From NCBI RefSeq assembly GCF_025602895.1, contig NW_026516265.1, forward strand, positions 215,710-279,709: DNA of 64,000 bases, in the 5' to 3' direction. Position numbers and translations under genes: made by a program. This DNA comes from Polychytrium aggregatum. Its lineage: Eukaryota; Chytridiomycota; Chytridiomycetes; Polychytriales. Below the pieces are notes generated by a model. It saw only the letters and a program-made list of their open reading frames with translations. It did not search any database and was not told the origin of the DNA. Position 1 is the first letter of the stretch, and every line of letters starts with the position of its first letter. Shown here piece after piece: positions 1 through 9,571 of the stretch.

Positions 1-239
1 GCAAGTATTGACGGCTGCTGCGTTATTCTGTCGAGCGGGCTTGGTAGATGGATTGGTTCGCCGTGGAGAAGCCCAGGGCTGATCTCTGCGTGCGATTTGC
101 ATCTGCATTTCGTGTCTGCTTCACCGCTGCTGTCAACAAGAGACTGACATCCTCTGCGATCTCTTCAACTCATCTACGCGCACATATCTGCATTCCGCTC
201 CACATCCGGGGTCGGCACTGCAATCTCCTCACACTCCAG

Positions 240-344
240 GGCTTGGCTCTGCCCCTGCTCAATGTCATTCAAATTTTCTGGAACTTCTTTGCTGAGCAAG
301 ACTGCGCCAAGTACGGACGCAAGATCCTCGGCAAGCAGCAGTAA
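240..344 (+). CDS. C-terminal exon of an unidentified gene (partial)
   Basis: A 35-codon open segment starts right after a pyrimidine-rich acceptor (AG at 238-239) and ends in TAA at 342-344. It encodes a hydrophobic stretch (LALPLLNVIQIFW) followed by a polar, Lys-rich tail ending GKQQ. This looks like the last membrane segment and cytosolic tail of a multi-pass protein; TLC-domain proteins end in a similar way, but the piece is too short to assign. The rest of the gene lies upstream of the window or in the first 240 bases, where I could not place another exon. Confidence 0.35.
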   Translation, partial: GLALPLLNVIQIFWNFFAEQDCAKYGRKILGKQQ

Positions 345-1114
345 GCCACCTCATGAGATCTACTTTACCCTTCTCTGGCCCGCCGCCGGCCTGTCCCCAC
401 CAAGATCCAATTCTGCCAGTAGCCGATCGGACACCACCACCACCACCGCCACTGCCATGTTTTCTCGCCGCGGCGCGCCTGGATCTGTTATAAAGTTTTG
501 TTGGTCGCTTTGGGAATGCCCTCCCGCTCAGCTTCTGTTCTTTGTTTGTTCTCGATCAGTACTTGTCCCTTTCTCTGTGCCTTTGCTCCAGTCAATTTTG
601 AGTTGTTGTTTTTGTGCTTCTCCACTCCCGTTGGATTCTTCAGTGCTTGCCTTGCCGTGTCAATCTTGATAAATGCAGTTGTGGCTGTGAATGACAGAAG
701 CGGAGCATATACAGCACGAAGCTGGTCATCGTCAATAACAGCCCAGCTCACCTCAGTTCAGTCCAGCCTCCACTCTTTCCTCGGGGTAATATTGGGGCTG
801 TGTTGGAGACCATACCATTTCCGGAGTCGTGGTATGGCACAGGAACGGGATGGCCGATAAGATTAGATGTAATGGCATATAGCAGGGGCTGCAGAGACGG
901 TGGGGTTGGACATATGGTGGGTCGGGGAAGCCAAATCCAAGACGAGGTTTCTGACGGTATCGATATTCCTGAGTAATCAGGGCTCATGCGGTTGTTGAGG
1001 TCGCTGGCGGGGAGGGAGGACCCAACGGTATCGAGCCAGGCTTGTATGTGGGTGAGCGTGTCACCCGATTGATCCCCTGTGGCAGTGCAATGATACCGTC
1101 GGTATCAACCGCAT
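345..1114. other. Intergenic, no gene recognised
   Basis: This stretch lies between the tail of the first gene and the promoter of the Sel1-repeat gene. It holds short open frames of mixed composition and an isolated TATAAAG at 489-495 with no convincing coding sequence after it. Confidence 0.5.
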
Positions 1115-1120
1115 TATATA
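1115..1120 (+). promoter_or_regulatory. TATA box of the Sel1-repeat gene
   Basis: TATATA lies about 100 bp upstream of the ATG at 1216 and is followed by a pyrimidine-rich leader. It argues for the 1216 start rather than an in-frame extension that would begin upstream of the TATA box. Confidence 0.5.
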
Positions 1121-1215
1121 TTCTCGCCTCGCCCAGGTCTGGCTTGCTTCTCACAACTTCCCTCTCTGTTTCCTATTCATCGCCATCACCCACTTGTCTC
1201 CCTCACACATTCAGC

Positions 1216-2787
1216 ATGGCCAACATGAACAAACCTGCTTCAAACACCGCATCCTTTGCCACTCAGCAAATTCAAGCTGAAACCAGCACAGCCTCTTCGA
1301 TGCCCGATATCACCCAGCTCTCCCTCGATTACGACCAAGACATCTTCAAAATCGTCTGCTGCAACGACAGCTTCCAGCTCGCTCTCGACCACAGCACCAT
1401 CAAGACCCTGCTCCGAGTGTGCAAACGAGCCCGACCCTTCCTGAGCTCCAAGGTGCCTCGCTTCAACACCTGGTGCCAGAATGCAGGCCTGTGCAATCCA
1501 GAAGGACAGCTGCGAATCGGCCTCACACCGAACGACCAGATTTCCCTCTCCTTGCACTTCGACGATCAAATCACAGCCGACCGATCCTGGCTCGAAGATC
1601 AAGCCGACCAAGGAAACGCTTCTGCCTCGTATCTCCTGGCATACACCCTCCAAGTCATTATCGGTTATTTGAAACGGTCCCAGCAGAAAGGCCTAAAGCA
1701 GCAAATTATCCTCAATCTGATGAGTGCAGCCAAAGCCGATCATGCGATGGCACAGTTCTACTTGGCGGGATGCTATCGCGTAGGATATGGAGTCGACCAA
1801 GACCACGCCAAGGCTATCGAGCTGTACCGCAGTCTGGCCGAACGTGGGATGCCTCAGGCTCAAGTTGCCCTCGGCCAATACTTTGAGAATGGCGAAGGTG
1901 TCAATCAGAGCTTCACCACCGCGATCGAGTGGTATTCCAAGTCCGCCAATCAAGGAAACGACGATGCTCGAGACAGAATGGCGTTCCTCCGTGGATGGTT
2001 CTCGTTCATTGGTCATGGTGTCGAACAGAGTGATGTCGTTGCCTTCAACCACTGGCAGGAGGTCAGTACCAAGTCCACCGATCCAGTCCTCAAGCCCATC
2101 GCCACCCACATGCTTGGTTGGATGCACTACCTCGGCCGAGGAACCGAGCGAAACGAACAGAAAGGCGTCAGAATCATCCGAGAGAACAGATCGGATGAGT
2201 TCCCTTTCGGAGAGGACGACTGTCTGGCATCGTACTGGAACAACATCAAGTCCAATCAACGCACAGCTCGCAAGTTCTTCGACCTGTGTCAGCTCGGATC
2301 GGACCGAGACTGGTTATGCAGACATCTCATGGCTGTGTGTCTGATGCGTGGATTCGGAACCATCCGAGACCAAGAGAAATCAGCGGCCATCTTTGAGCAA
2401 CTCGCCGAGGAAGGCCACAGCGACAGCCAGTTTTGGATCGGAATGTGCTACTACTGGGGCGCGGGAGTATCGCAGGACCACAAGAAGGCATTCGAGTGGT
2501 ATAGCAAGTCGGCCAATCAAGGCAGCTCGTTCGGGCAGTGGATGGTTGGTCATTGCTACTATTTTGGAACCGGAGCTACGCAGGACCAGTCCAAGGCATT
2601 GGAGTGGTATCGCAAATCGACTGAGCAGGGCAATCGATATGGACAATACTACTGCGGTCACTGTTTCCAAAATGGTTGGGGTGTCCCCAAGGACATCGAC
2701 ACCGCCATCCTCTGGTTCCGCAAGTCCGCCGACCAGGGTTACAAATTTGCCATCGACAGACTCAAGGAACTCGACCAGTGGCCCTGA
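1216..2787 (+). CDS. Sel1-repeat protein
   Basis: An intronless reading frame of 523 residues. The first 200 residues or so are not repetitive. From about residue 170 to the end there are at least eight Sel1-like units of about 36 residues with the A-Q-x-x-L-G-x-x-Y-x-x-G-x-G-V pattern, for example around the segments ending AIEWYSKSANQG and AFEWYSKSANQG. Sel1 repeats are alpha-alpha solenoids that act as protein-interaction scaffolds, so this is probably an adaptor rather than an enzyme; its partner is unknown. There is no signal peptide or membrane segment. The start at 1216 was chosen because it is the first ATG after the TATA box and sits in a good context. Zoosporic fungi often have many such proteins. 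The repeat call is firm, the cellular role is not. Confidence 0.9.
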   Translation: MANMNKPASNTASFATQQIQAETSTASSMPDITQLSLDYDQDIFKIVCCNDSFQLALDHSTIKTLLRVCKRARPFLSSKVPRFNTWCQNAGLCNPEGQLRIGLTPNDQISLSLHFDDQITADRSWLEDQADQGNASASYLLAYTLQVIIGYLKRSQQKGLKQQIILNLMSAAKADHAMAQFYLAGCYRVGYGVDQDHAKAIELYRSLAERGMPQAQVALGQYFENGEGVNQSFTTAIEWYSKSANQGNDDARDRMAFLRGWFSFIGHGVEQSDVVAFNHWQEVSTKSTDPVLKPIATHMLGWMHYLGRGTERNEQKGVRIIRENRSDEFPFGEDDCLASYWNNIKSNQRTARKFFDLCQLGSDRDWLCRHLMAVCLMRGFGTIRDQEKSAAIFEQLAEEGHSDSQFWIGMCYYWGAGVSQDHKKAFEWYSKSANQGSSFGQWMVGHCYYFGTGATQDQSKALEWYRKSTEQGNRYGQYYCGHCFQNGWGVPKDIDTAILWFRKSADQGYKFAIDRLKELDQWP

Positions 2788-3516
2788 TCCTCGAGTCCTC
2801 CCGAGTTGCACTCCCCGAACAACCATGTCGCAACAATGAACTATCAGAGTAACCAAGCAACCACACCGCCCACACACATCCCAGACACCATGACACCATA
2901 GTGGACTTGCAAAGTGATTCCGATGAAGCAGCAGCGGTCCAGTGGTGTTGTATTTGATATTCAATCCACCCAATATATCCAATATACAAACAGTGCTGTC
3001 CCACTTTCATCTATTGATATCCATGGTGCGGGGCATCACATTGCCAGCCGAGCCCGATGGATCTTCTCTCCCCAATTCACCATCATTCAGGGACCACCCC
3101 ACTCCCCACTCGATCTCTGCCAAACCTCTGTCCACCCACCAACATAGCCAGCACAGTGCCCACCTTCATCGGCTCATGAGTATGCAAGGATGCCCTCTGC
3201 AGTGGACAAAGTAAACCACCGTGCTGAAGTCATCTTCTCCCTGTCGCAGGACTTCACATGTCTCTACAGACACTTGGTCAATCTCCCTCAAAAGTACTGC
3301 TTTGGCCAAGGTAGCGATGGATGGGTGTATATTCCGATCCCAGAAACCTCCCAACTCTGACCCAAACTCGGGTGTTCCGTTTCAAAATAGGTACGATGTA
3401 TCAAGTCGCATGATCGATGCATTCAGTGAATAGGATGAGTGCGCAGACGGACAGGCCAGGGGTTGTCCAAGGACATGCCAGCGATGCCGGTCATATCAGA
3501 ACCGAGGACAACTGCC
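2788..3516. other. Intergenic between convergent genes
   Basis: Presumed 3' regions of the Sel1-repeat gene and the first methyltransferase gene. I see only short open frames and AT-richer patches near 2945-2990; nothing else. Confidence 0.5.
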
Positions 3517-4611
3517 TCACTGGCGCTTGAACAGATAGTGGATGACCTCGAACTCCTGACCTTTGTTGTAGTTCCAGGTCTCTTCGACAAGGACGTAGAA
3601 GGTTCTCCATCGGTTGAACCAGGCAAAACCAAGCTTGGGGTCGCCGTATGCCTTGGTGAGGATCTCAACCGCCTCCTTCTTGTGCGCATCCAGGCGCTGC
3701 AGCCAGTGCGCTGCAGTCTTGCCATAGTTGGTCCCGTTGACGATCCATCGGTTGACGACAGAGACGTGTTCCTGGAAGAACAGGAAGAGGTCCTCGGATG
3801 GCATCGTGCCGCCGGTGAAGAAGTTGCGGGCCATCCAGGAGTCGTCGTCCTCGGTTTTGAAGTCGTAGGGCATCACACGGTGACAGAAAACGTGGATGAA
3901 GAGACGACCGGTTTCGGGTTTGAGCCACGTCGACACCTTCTGGAACAGGAGCGAGTAGTTCTTCATGTGCTCGAACATCTCGATGCTGAGGATGCGGTCA
4001 AACTCGACAGGGTGGTCAAAGTTGAAGTAGTTCATATCTGCAGTGATCACCTTGATGTTGTTGAACCCCTTGCTGGCCGCGACGCCAGTGATGTACTCGC
4101 GCTGGGTGTTCGAGTTGGAAACGGCCGTGACCTGGGAGTTGGGGAATCGCTCGGCCAGATACAGACACAAGCTTCCCCAGCCACAGCCGAGCTCGAGGAT
4201 CGACATTCCGTCCTTGATGTCGGCGCGCTCGACATAGAGCTCGAGCATGGCGATCTCGGCCTCTTCGAGGGTCTTGGCGCCCGACTCGTAGTAGCTGCAC
4301 GAGTACTTCATTCTGTCGCCGAGATGGAGACGGAAGAAGGAGGTGGGGACCTCGTAGTGCTGCTCATTGGCCTCCTTTGTGTTGAGGGCAATGACCTTTT
4401 GATTCTTGAGGGCGTGGATGTAATCCAGCTTGACTTGATTGCTGGCCGTCTTGGAGGCGCTGTCGTACTGGCGCTTCTGGCGATGAAAGAACTGCCGAGC
4501 AACAAATCGAGTCAGCACGTCCGGTACTCGGCCGGCATCTAGGTATGCTTCGTAGAACGGAATCGAGCTGCTCTCTGGAGTGAGTGCGACGGAGGAATCA
4601 GCGGAACTCAT
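3517..4611 (-). CDS. CFA/CNMT-type SAM-dependent methyltransferase, copy A
   Basis: An intronless 364-residue protein of the cyclopropane-fatty-acid synthase / coclaurine N-methyltransferase-like family. The SAM-binding motif I is at residues 137-148 (SILELGCGWGSL), followed by the family signature AVSNSNTQREYI and a motif with EMFEHMKNY. Family members move methyl groups from SAM to lipid double bonds or small amines; the substrate here cannot be read from sequence. There is no signal peptide. Residues from about 56 to 251 are almost identical to copy B at 5813-6901, while the N-terminal 55 residues and much of the last 110 differ, including the segment before the C-terminal KRQ. A TATAAG on the minus strand lies about 135 bp upstream of the ATG. 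The family call is secure; the substrate is unknown. Confidence 0.9.
   Translation of the reverse strand: MSSADSSVALTPESSSIPFYEAYLDAGRVPDVLTRFVARQFFHRQKRQYDSASKTASNQVKLDYIHALKNQKVIALNTKEANEQHYEVPTSFFRLHLGDRMKYSCSYYESGAKTLEEAEIAMLELYVERADIKDGMSILELGCGWGSLCLYLAERFPNSQVTAVSNSNTQREYITGVAASKGFNNIKVITADMNYFNFDHPVEFDRILSIEMFEHMKNYSLLFQKVSTWLKPETGRLFIHVFCHRVMPYDFKTEDDDSWMARNFFTGGTMPSEDLFLFFQEHVSVVNRWIVNGTNYGKTAAHWLQRLDAHKKEAVEILTKAYGDPKLGFAWFNRWRTFYVLVEETWNYNKGQEFEVIHYLFKRQ
3875..4452 (-). repeat. Near-identical core shared by the two methyltransferase copies
   Basis: About 575 bp aligns without gaps to 6176-6748. I counted only three differences, at 4195, 4402 and 4428, all inside the coding sequence. 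Flanking coding DNA on both sides diverges sharply. Confidence 0.85.
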
Positions 4612-5812
4612 GGATGCGATTTGGATCGAGGGTCTGAGGAAGTGCTGGCTTTGGAGGTCCTGGGTGGAAGAAAAGGCAGGTGCGGGGATTAATCGTCAGT
4701 GGATCGAGCGCCCCTTCCACGCAGTGAACGCAGACGAGAACGGTACTTATAGACCGAAACTGACGAGGAGGGCTGGGGAGTGCTGGGAGCTGAGCTGAAA
4801 TAGAGCGGCGGCGGCGGCGGAAGAGAAGAGCGGAATGCGCCAGACACTCACAGGCGGAGCTCCAGGATTGCTGGGCAAAGGACGTGGGCAGAGATCCTGG
4901 GCAGAGGAGCTGGGGCTCAGAACCAGAGACGGTCTTGGTAGGTCTTGGGTTGAGGGGACGGAGCAGCGATAGATATGGCCTGGCGATTCATTTTTCCGCA
5001 CATCGAGCCAGCGAAATCATCCGCCGGTTGAGCCGCTTCGCCCCCGCAACCTGGAAACGTGGAGCGAGACGAACACGATGGTTTAGATTGTCGATCTCGC
5101 TGCCAATTGCTGGCGGCCGACCGGGGGTCTGGACTCGATGCTGGAGAAGCGAATGCAGTGGAGAGCAATTGCGCACATGATGTTCAAAAACAAACGCAAC
5201 ACTATCCAGGACGAGCAGCCTGGCACATCGCATGCAAGTCGTTTGCATGCGTATTCCTCGCTTCTTCCTCGGCCTGATACACACTCGCAACCATGACTAA
5301 GCAGCGTGCTCACAATGTCGAAAAGTCAAGCGATTCGAGATGACGACTATCATGATGCCAAGAAATCACGGAGGTATACAGATGGTTGAGTGCATCACAC
5401 TCCCATTCGAGGCATCAGTGCCAGTCGATTCGTCGACACAGGAGATCGACCGAGTGTGTCCAAGACTACGCCTCCCAAGCCAAGGAAAACAAAGAGATTG
5501 TCAACCGGGACTGGAAACAATCGGGCGGCTTGCTCACTGGGGCTGACGGAAAAGTTTAGCAGACTTCAGGCCTCTGATGCCAGAGAAAACGGATACTGTC
5601 CCGCCATTTTCTGGATTGACTATACGTATATGCGTGTATTGCGTTCGCATGAAGGCTTATACAAATCAGGAGAGTCCCGTTCATTCGGTGAACGATATAA
5701 AGCAATGAAATAGAGGCAGGGTTCGGAGCATGATGTACGTATACGGTGGCAGGCACGCGGTCGCTCACTCGTTATCGGATGCGACTGCTCAGAACGCAGA
5801 AACCGAGCTGGC
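4612..5812. other. Spacer between the tandem methyltransferase genes
   Basis: Upstream region of copy A and downstream region of copy B. It contains the copy A TATA box and several short open frames of no recognisable family. I see no remnant of a third copy. Confidence 0.5.
4746..4751 (-). promoter_or_regulatory. TATA box of methyltransferase copy A
   Basis: TATAAG on the minus strand, about 135 bp upstream of the ATG at 4611. Confidence 0.4.
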
Positions 5813-6901
5813 TCACTTGCGCTTGAACAGGAAGTGGGCTACGACCCATTCCTGGCCTTTGTTGAAACCCATAGTCTCGCCGCACATCATGTAGAACATC
5901 CTCCATCGGTTGAACCAGGCAAAACCAAGCTTGGGGTCGCCGTATGCCTTGGTGAGGATCTCAATCGCCTCCTTCTTGTGTGCATCCAGGCGCTCAAGCC
6001 ACTGGTTACAGGTGGTGTAGTAGTTTGTTCCATCGATGGTCCAGCGGTTAACAAGGGTGATATGTTCCTGGAAGAACAAGAAGAGGTCCTCGGATGGCAT
6101 CGTGCCGCCGGTGAAGAAGTTGCGGGCCATCCAGGACTGCTGATCCTCGACCAAAAAGTCCGCAGGCATCTCATGGTGACAGAAAACGTGGATGAAGAGA
6201 CGACCGGTTTCGGGTTTGAGCCACGTCGACACCTTCTGGAACAGGAGCGAGTAGTTCTTCATGTGCTCGAACATCTCGATGCTGAGGATGCGGTCAAACT
6301 CGACAGGGTGGTCAAAGTTGAAGTAGTTCATATCTGCAGTGATCACCTTGATGTTGTTGAACCCCTTGCTGGCCGCGACGCCAGTGATGTACTCGCGCTG
6401 GGTGTTCGAGTTGGAAACGGCCGTGACCTGGGAGTTGGGGAATCGCTCGGCCAGATACAGACACAAGCTTCCCCAGCCACAGCCGAGCTCAAGGATCGAC
6501 ATTCCGTCCTTGATGTCGGCGCGCTCGACATAGAGCTCGAGCATGGCGATCTCGGCCTCTTCGAGGGTCTTGGCGCCCGACTCGTAGTAGCTGCACGAGT
6601 ACTTCATTCTGTCGCCGAGATGGAGACGGAAGAAGGAGGTGGGGACCTCGTAGTGCTGCTCATTGGCCTCCTTTGTGTTGAGGGCAATGACCTTTTGGTT
6701 CTTGAGGGCGTGGATGTAATCCATCTTGACTTGATTGCTGGCCGTGCGGTTGCGGCCGTCGACCTCACGCTTGTAGCTGCCGCAGAAGCGACGGATGGCG
6801 TACCGCAGGAGCCAGTCTGGAACCCAGCCGCCGTCGAGCCAGGCCTCATAGGAAGGGGCGGCGGGCTTGGGAGAAAGAGGAGTCGACTCGGTGGCACTCA
6901 T
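5813..6901 (-). CDS. CFA/CNMT-type SAM-dependent methyltransferase, copy B
   Basis: An intronless 362-residue paralogue of copy A in the same orientation. Motif I (SILELGCGWGSL) lies near residue 135, with the same AVSNSNTQREYI and EMFEHMKNY signatures. The first 52 residues (MSATESTPLSPK...) and the last third (for example MCGETMGFNKGQEW and the end HFLFKRK) differ from copy A, but the middle 195 or so residues differ at essentially one position. Tandem arrangement, unequal ends and an identical SAM-binding core suggest two enzymes with different substrate pockets whose cores are kept alike by gene conversion. The substrate is unknown. Confidence 0.9.
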   Translation of the reverse strand: MSATESTPLSPKPAAPSYEAWLDGGWVPDWLLRYAIRRFCGSYKREVDGRNRTASNQVKMDYIHALKNQKVIALNTKEANEQHYEVPTSFFRLHLGDRMKYSCSYYESGAKTLEEAEIAMLELYVERADIKDGMSILELGCGWGSLCLYLAERFPNSQVTAVSNSNTQREYITGVAASKGFNNIKVITADMNYFNFDHPVEFDRILSIEMFEHMKNYSLLFQKVSTWLKPETGRLFIHVFCHHEMPADFLVEDQQSWMARNFFTGGTMPSEDLFLFFQEHITLVNRWTIDGTNYYTTCNQWLERLDAHKKEAIEILTKAYGDPKLGFAWFNRWRMFYMMCGETMGFNKGQEWVVAHFLFKRK

Positions 6902-7488
6902 GGAAGTCGGACGAGTTTGGGAAGCGGTTTGAAGGCGACGGACGGTACGAGAAGGCAGGCGGACTGGGGGGCACAGCGACGCAGGGCAGACACAGCGGCA
7001 CGATGGAGGATGCTCTGTGGAGATCTCGTCGGCAGACGGGCAGATGCAAGGGGCTTATGTACCCGCCAGGCTCGCCAGGGGAGACGATGACGGAGAGCAA
7101 CAATCCTGCCGCCATGGGCTGGCGGGCTTTGCCCTTTCTCCGCCCAATTCTCCGGACGAGGCGCTTTTTCCGCCCCCAGCCGGACGCCACCAACGCGCAA
7201 GGCCGGGATGGCAACGAGCCAGCGTGGGGGCAAATCGCATCGGGCGTGTGCAGATCGGGGAGATGTGTTGTGGTGGTGGCAGAGGGCAGGCCGGCCGGCT
7301 GTTCATGGCCAGGCGGCCAGCAACAATGCGGTCGCCATACGAGCTCCGAGTGCTGCTTGGATCCTATCGCATCGGCGGCAAAGCGAGCGCCCGGCCTCGT
7401 GTACGCAACCCAATATGCCTTCGCGGCCAGGGGCAGTTTTGCTCCCCGTTCCCCTGCACGCTCTCGAATAGCACCGCCGCCTTCGAGG
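6902..7488. other. Divergent upstream region
   Basis: Lies between methyltransferase copy B (minus) and the secreted protein gene (plus). GC-rich, with long stop-poor frames on both strands that look like composition effects. No clear TATA box was found. Confidence 0.45.
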
Positions 7489-9024
7489 ATGCCACTCCAC
7501 GCTCCATCAGCCATGCGCCGAGCCTCGTTCAGCTGTGCAGGACAGCGCCAGTTTGCTGTCCTTTGGTCCGTTGTCATCGCCGTTGCGTTCGCAGCGCTGG
7601 TTCACAGAGCCGAGGCCGCCTCGGCCACACGCTTCTTCGCCATCTCCAAGTCTGTTCCGGTTGGAAGCGTGGGCGTCAATGTCCTTGCCGCTGTATCGGC
7701 CAACTCGACCCTGAGGCTGTCCGAGCCGGTCCAGTTCCAGATCGTCTCTACATGCTTCTTCTTCTACGCGCATCCAGACGGCCAACACATCCATTGCTGG
7801 CGGTACCAAAGTACCGACGACCAGCGCTCGCAGCTGCCTCTCTTGTCGACTTTTCAGATTGCATCCGCCGACGGCAACTGGACGCTCCTGGAAGAGTCTG
7901 CACCGCTGGGCCCAGATGCCAGGGTGGTTAGCGTCATCGCTGTGCCGGCATACGACGTTCTCTTCGTCAGCTTCCAAAATCTCACCAGCCCGGAGTATGG
8001 TATCGCTGCCTTTCGCGTCGATAGGGTATGGTTCGCAGCGCATCGCATTGGAATCGATTCTGGAGAAAGCCCAATGGATTCTGGCACACGCACCCCCAGA
8101 CTCACCACAGGCTCATTGGGATCTGGACAGAGCACCAAGCATCCGCTGGCCGAGTCGAGACAGCTGCTTCTGACGGCCGAGTTTGCATATTCATGGATGG
8201 TTCTCGATGGGTGAGTTGTCCGGAGAGAGCGCATGGGGGAATCGCAGCTGCTCCGGGACCATGTCTCAACGTGACGGCACCCAAACTCGGCATTCCGCAG
8301 ATCCATGAATCTGTATGGCTTCAGCAAGCTCAACGGCGCTGTCGTCAAGCTCAGCTACGACTACCCCAGCAGTGTCTTGCAGCAATCCGAGCTGGTGCAA
8401 GTCCCACCCGGGTTTGCACCAAACTTGTACCAGTCCGTTGTGGAGATCGTGCCCCACCCGGTGCTGCCGATTCTCTATGCTATCAACCGGGCAGGAGCAG
8501 TGTGGTCGACACAGCACGGCATGCTGAATCTGACGCTCGATAACCTCCTGGGCCAGCCCTTTTTCTGGAACGATGGGTCGATGCTGTATTGTAAGCGGAT
8601 GCAGCTTGCCATGCTCCTGTCCCAGCACTTGCATCGATCCTGATTCCTCATGACATTCTTCCCTCCGTATGGCCTAGACACCGAAGAGCCCTCTGACTCG
8701 ACAAAGACGACGACGCTCCATGGTGTCGAATTTGATGTCGGCCAGGGTGTTCCCACGAGCCGAGAGCGATCCACGCCGCTCATCTGTTCCGCTGCAAGTC
8801 CCAGTCTGGCGAGCGCACATCTTTCGATCAACCAACAATTCCTATTTGGCCTCTGCACCACCGGCACCCCGGTTAACTCTCAAAAGAGCTACTTTGTCTA
8901 CACCATGAGTCGTGACGGCATCGGCCAGAATTATTGCGCGGCCCCGGCCCAGGACTGGAGCGATCTTGTGTTTCCCAGCTCACAGACCCAGGGATATGAA
9001 CTCCCCGAGAGTTACTACCCGTAA
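7489..9024 (+). CDS. Secreted protein of unknown function
   Basis: My model has three exons, 7489-8210, 8301-8590 and 8678-9024, which join in frame to 452 residues. The N terminus after the second ATG (7513) is a typical signal peptide with hydrophobic core FAVLWSVVIAVAFAALV ending near AEA. The mature part contains several Cys, NST-type and NLT-type glycosylation sites, and no membrane segment or GPI-like tail. Within exon 1 a further small intron (8026-8130) is possible without breaking frame. I do not recognise the family. The gene precedes the chitinase in the same orientation, separated by about 550 bp. Reality of the gene is supported by three frame-consistent exons; its role is open. 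Confidence 0.7.
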
Positions 9025-9571
9025 CGACGCTGTCGGCGGGTAGCGAATCGCTACCTGCGGTGTATTGGCAACATGGTTCTGTGGGCATCGCCTCCTTTTG
9101 GGCTTCCACTGCCATTCGATTTGCCCGCCTTCGAGAAGCCTGCAAACTACCCGCGATGCCCGAGGAGCTTCTGCCGCGGCGGGAGCATCGGGTCGCTGTT
9201 GCCAAGGCTGGGCTCAGGCTGCCCAATATACCGGTCCGAGTGACTGCTTCCACCCAGTCTCTCTGTAGCAGAGCCATCGAGCGGGCTTGTGCTTGTTTTG
9301 GCGCCCGCGAGAAGCAGCGGTGCAAATGGGCGGGCTGCTTTTTTGGCGGAGGAGCCAGCTAGCCATGAGAGCGGCAAACCCAACATGTCATGACCCCATG
9401 CGACACTGCGCATGAAGTCGCTTCCTGGCTCCCCCGACGCCGCCGAGACGGAACGACCCGATGTCAGGGCCCGGCGAGCGAGTATAAAGCGGAAGGCCCT
9501 CGCAGCTGCCTGCTGGTCGAGTTGACTGTATCGACCTTCAGTATCCACGCAAGCGCAGAAGCACTCGCCAT
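9025..9571. other. Chitinase upstream region
   Basis: Holds the chitinase promoter with a TATA box at 9483. No other gene recognised. Confidence 0.5.
9483..9488 (+). promoter_or_regulatory. TATA box of the chitinase gene
   Basis: TATAAA about 85 bp upstream of the ATG at 9572, in a context without competing ATGs in between. Confidence 0.6.

Noticed and set aside
1042-1215. In-frame N-terminal extension of the Sel1-repeat protein
   Set aside because: It would start at a non-ATG codon upstream of the TATA box at 1115; the ATG at 1216 is preferred.
3439-4542. 367-codon frame on the plus strand
   Set aside because: It is the exact antisense of methyltransferase copy A, and the same shadow appears opposite copy B (5834-7090). 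The codon bias of the real genes suppresses stops on the other strand.
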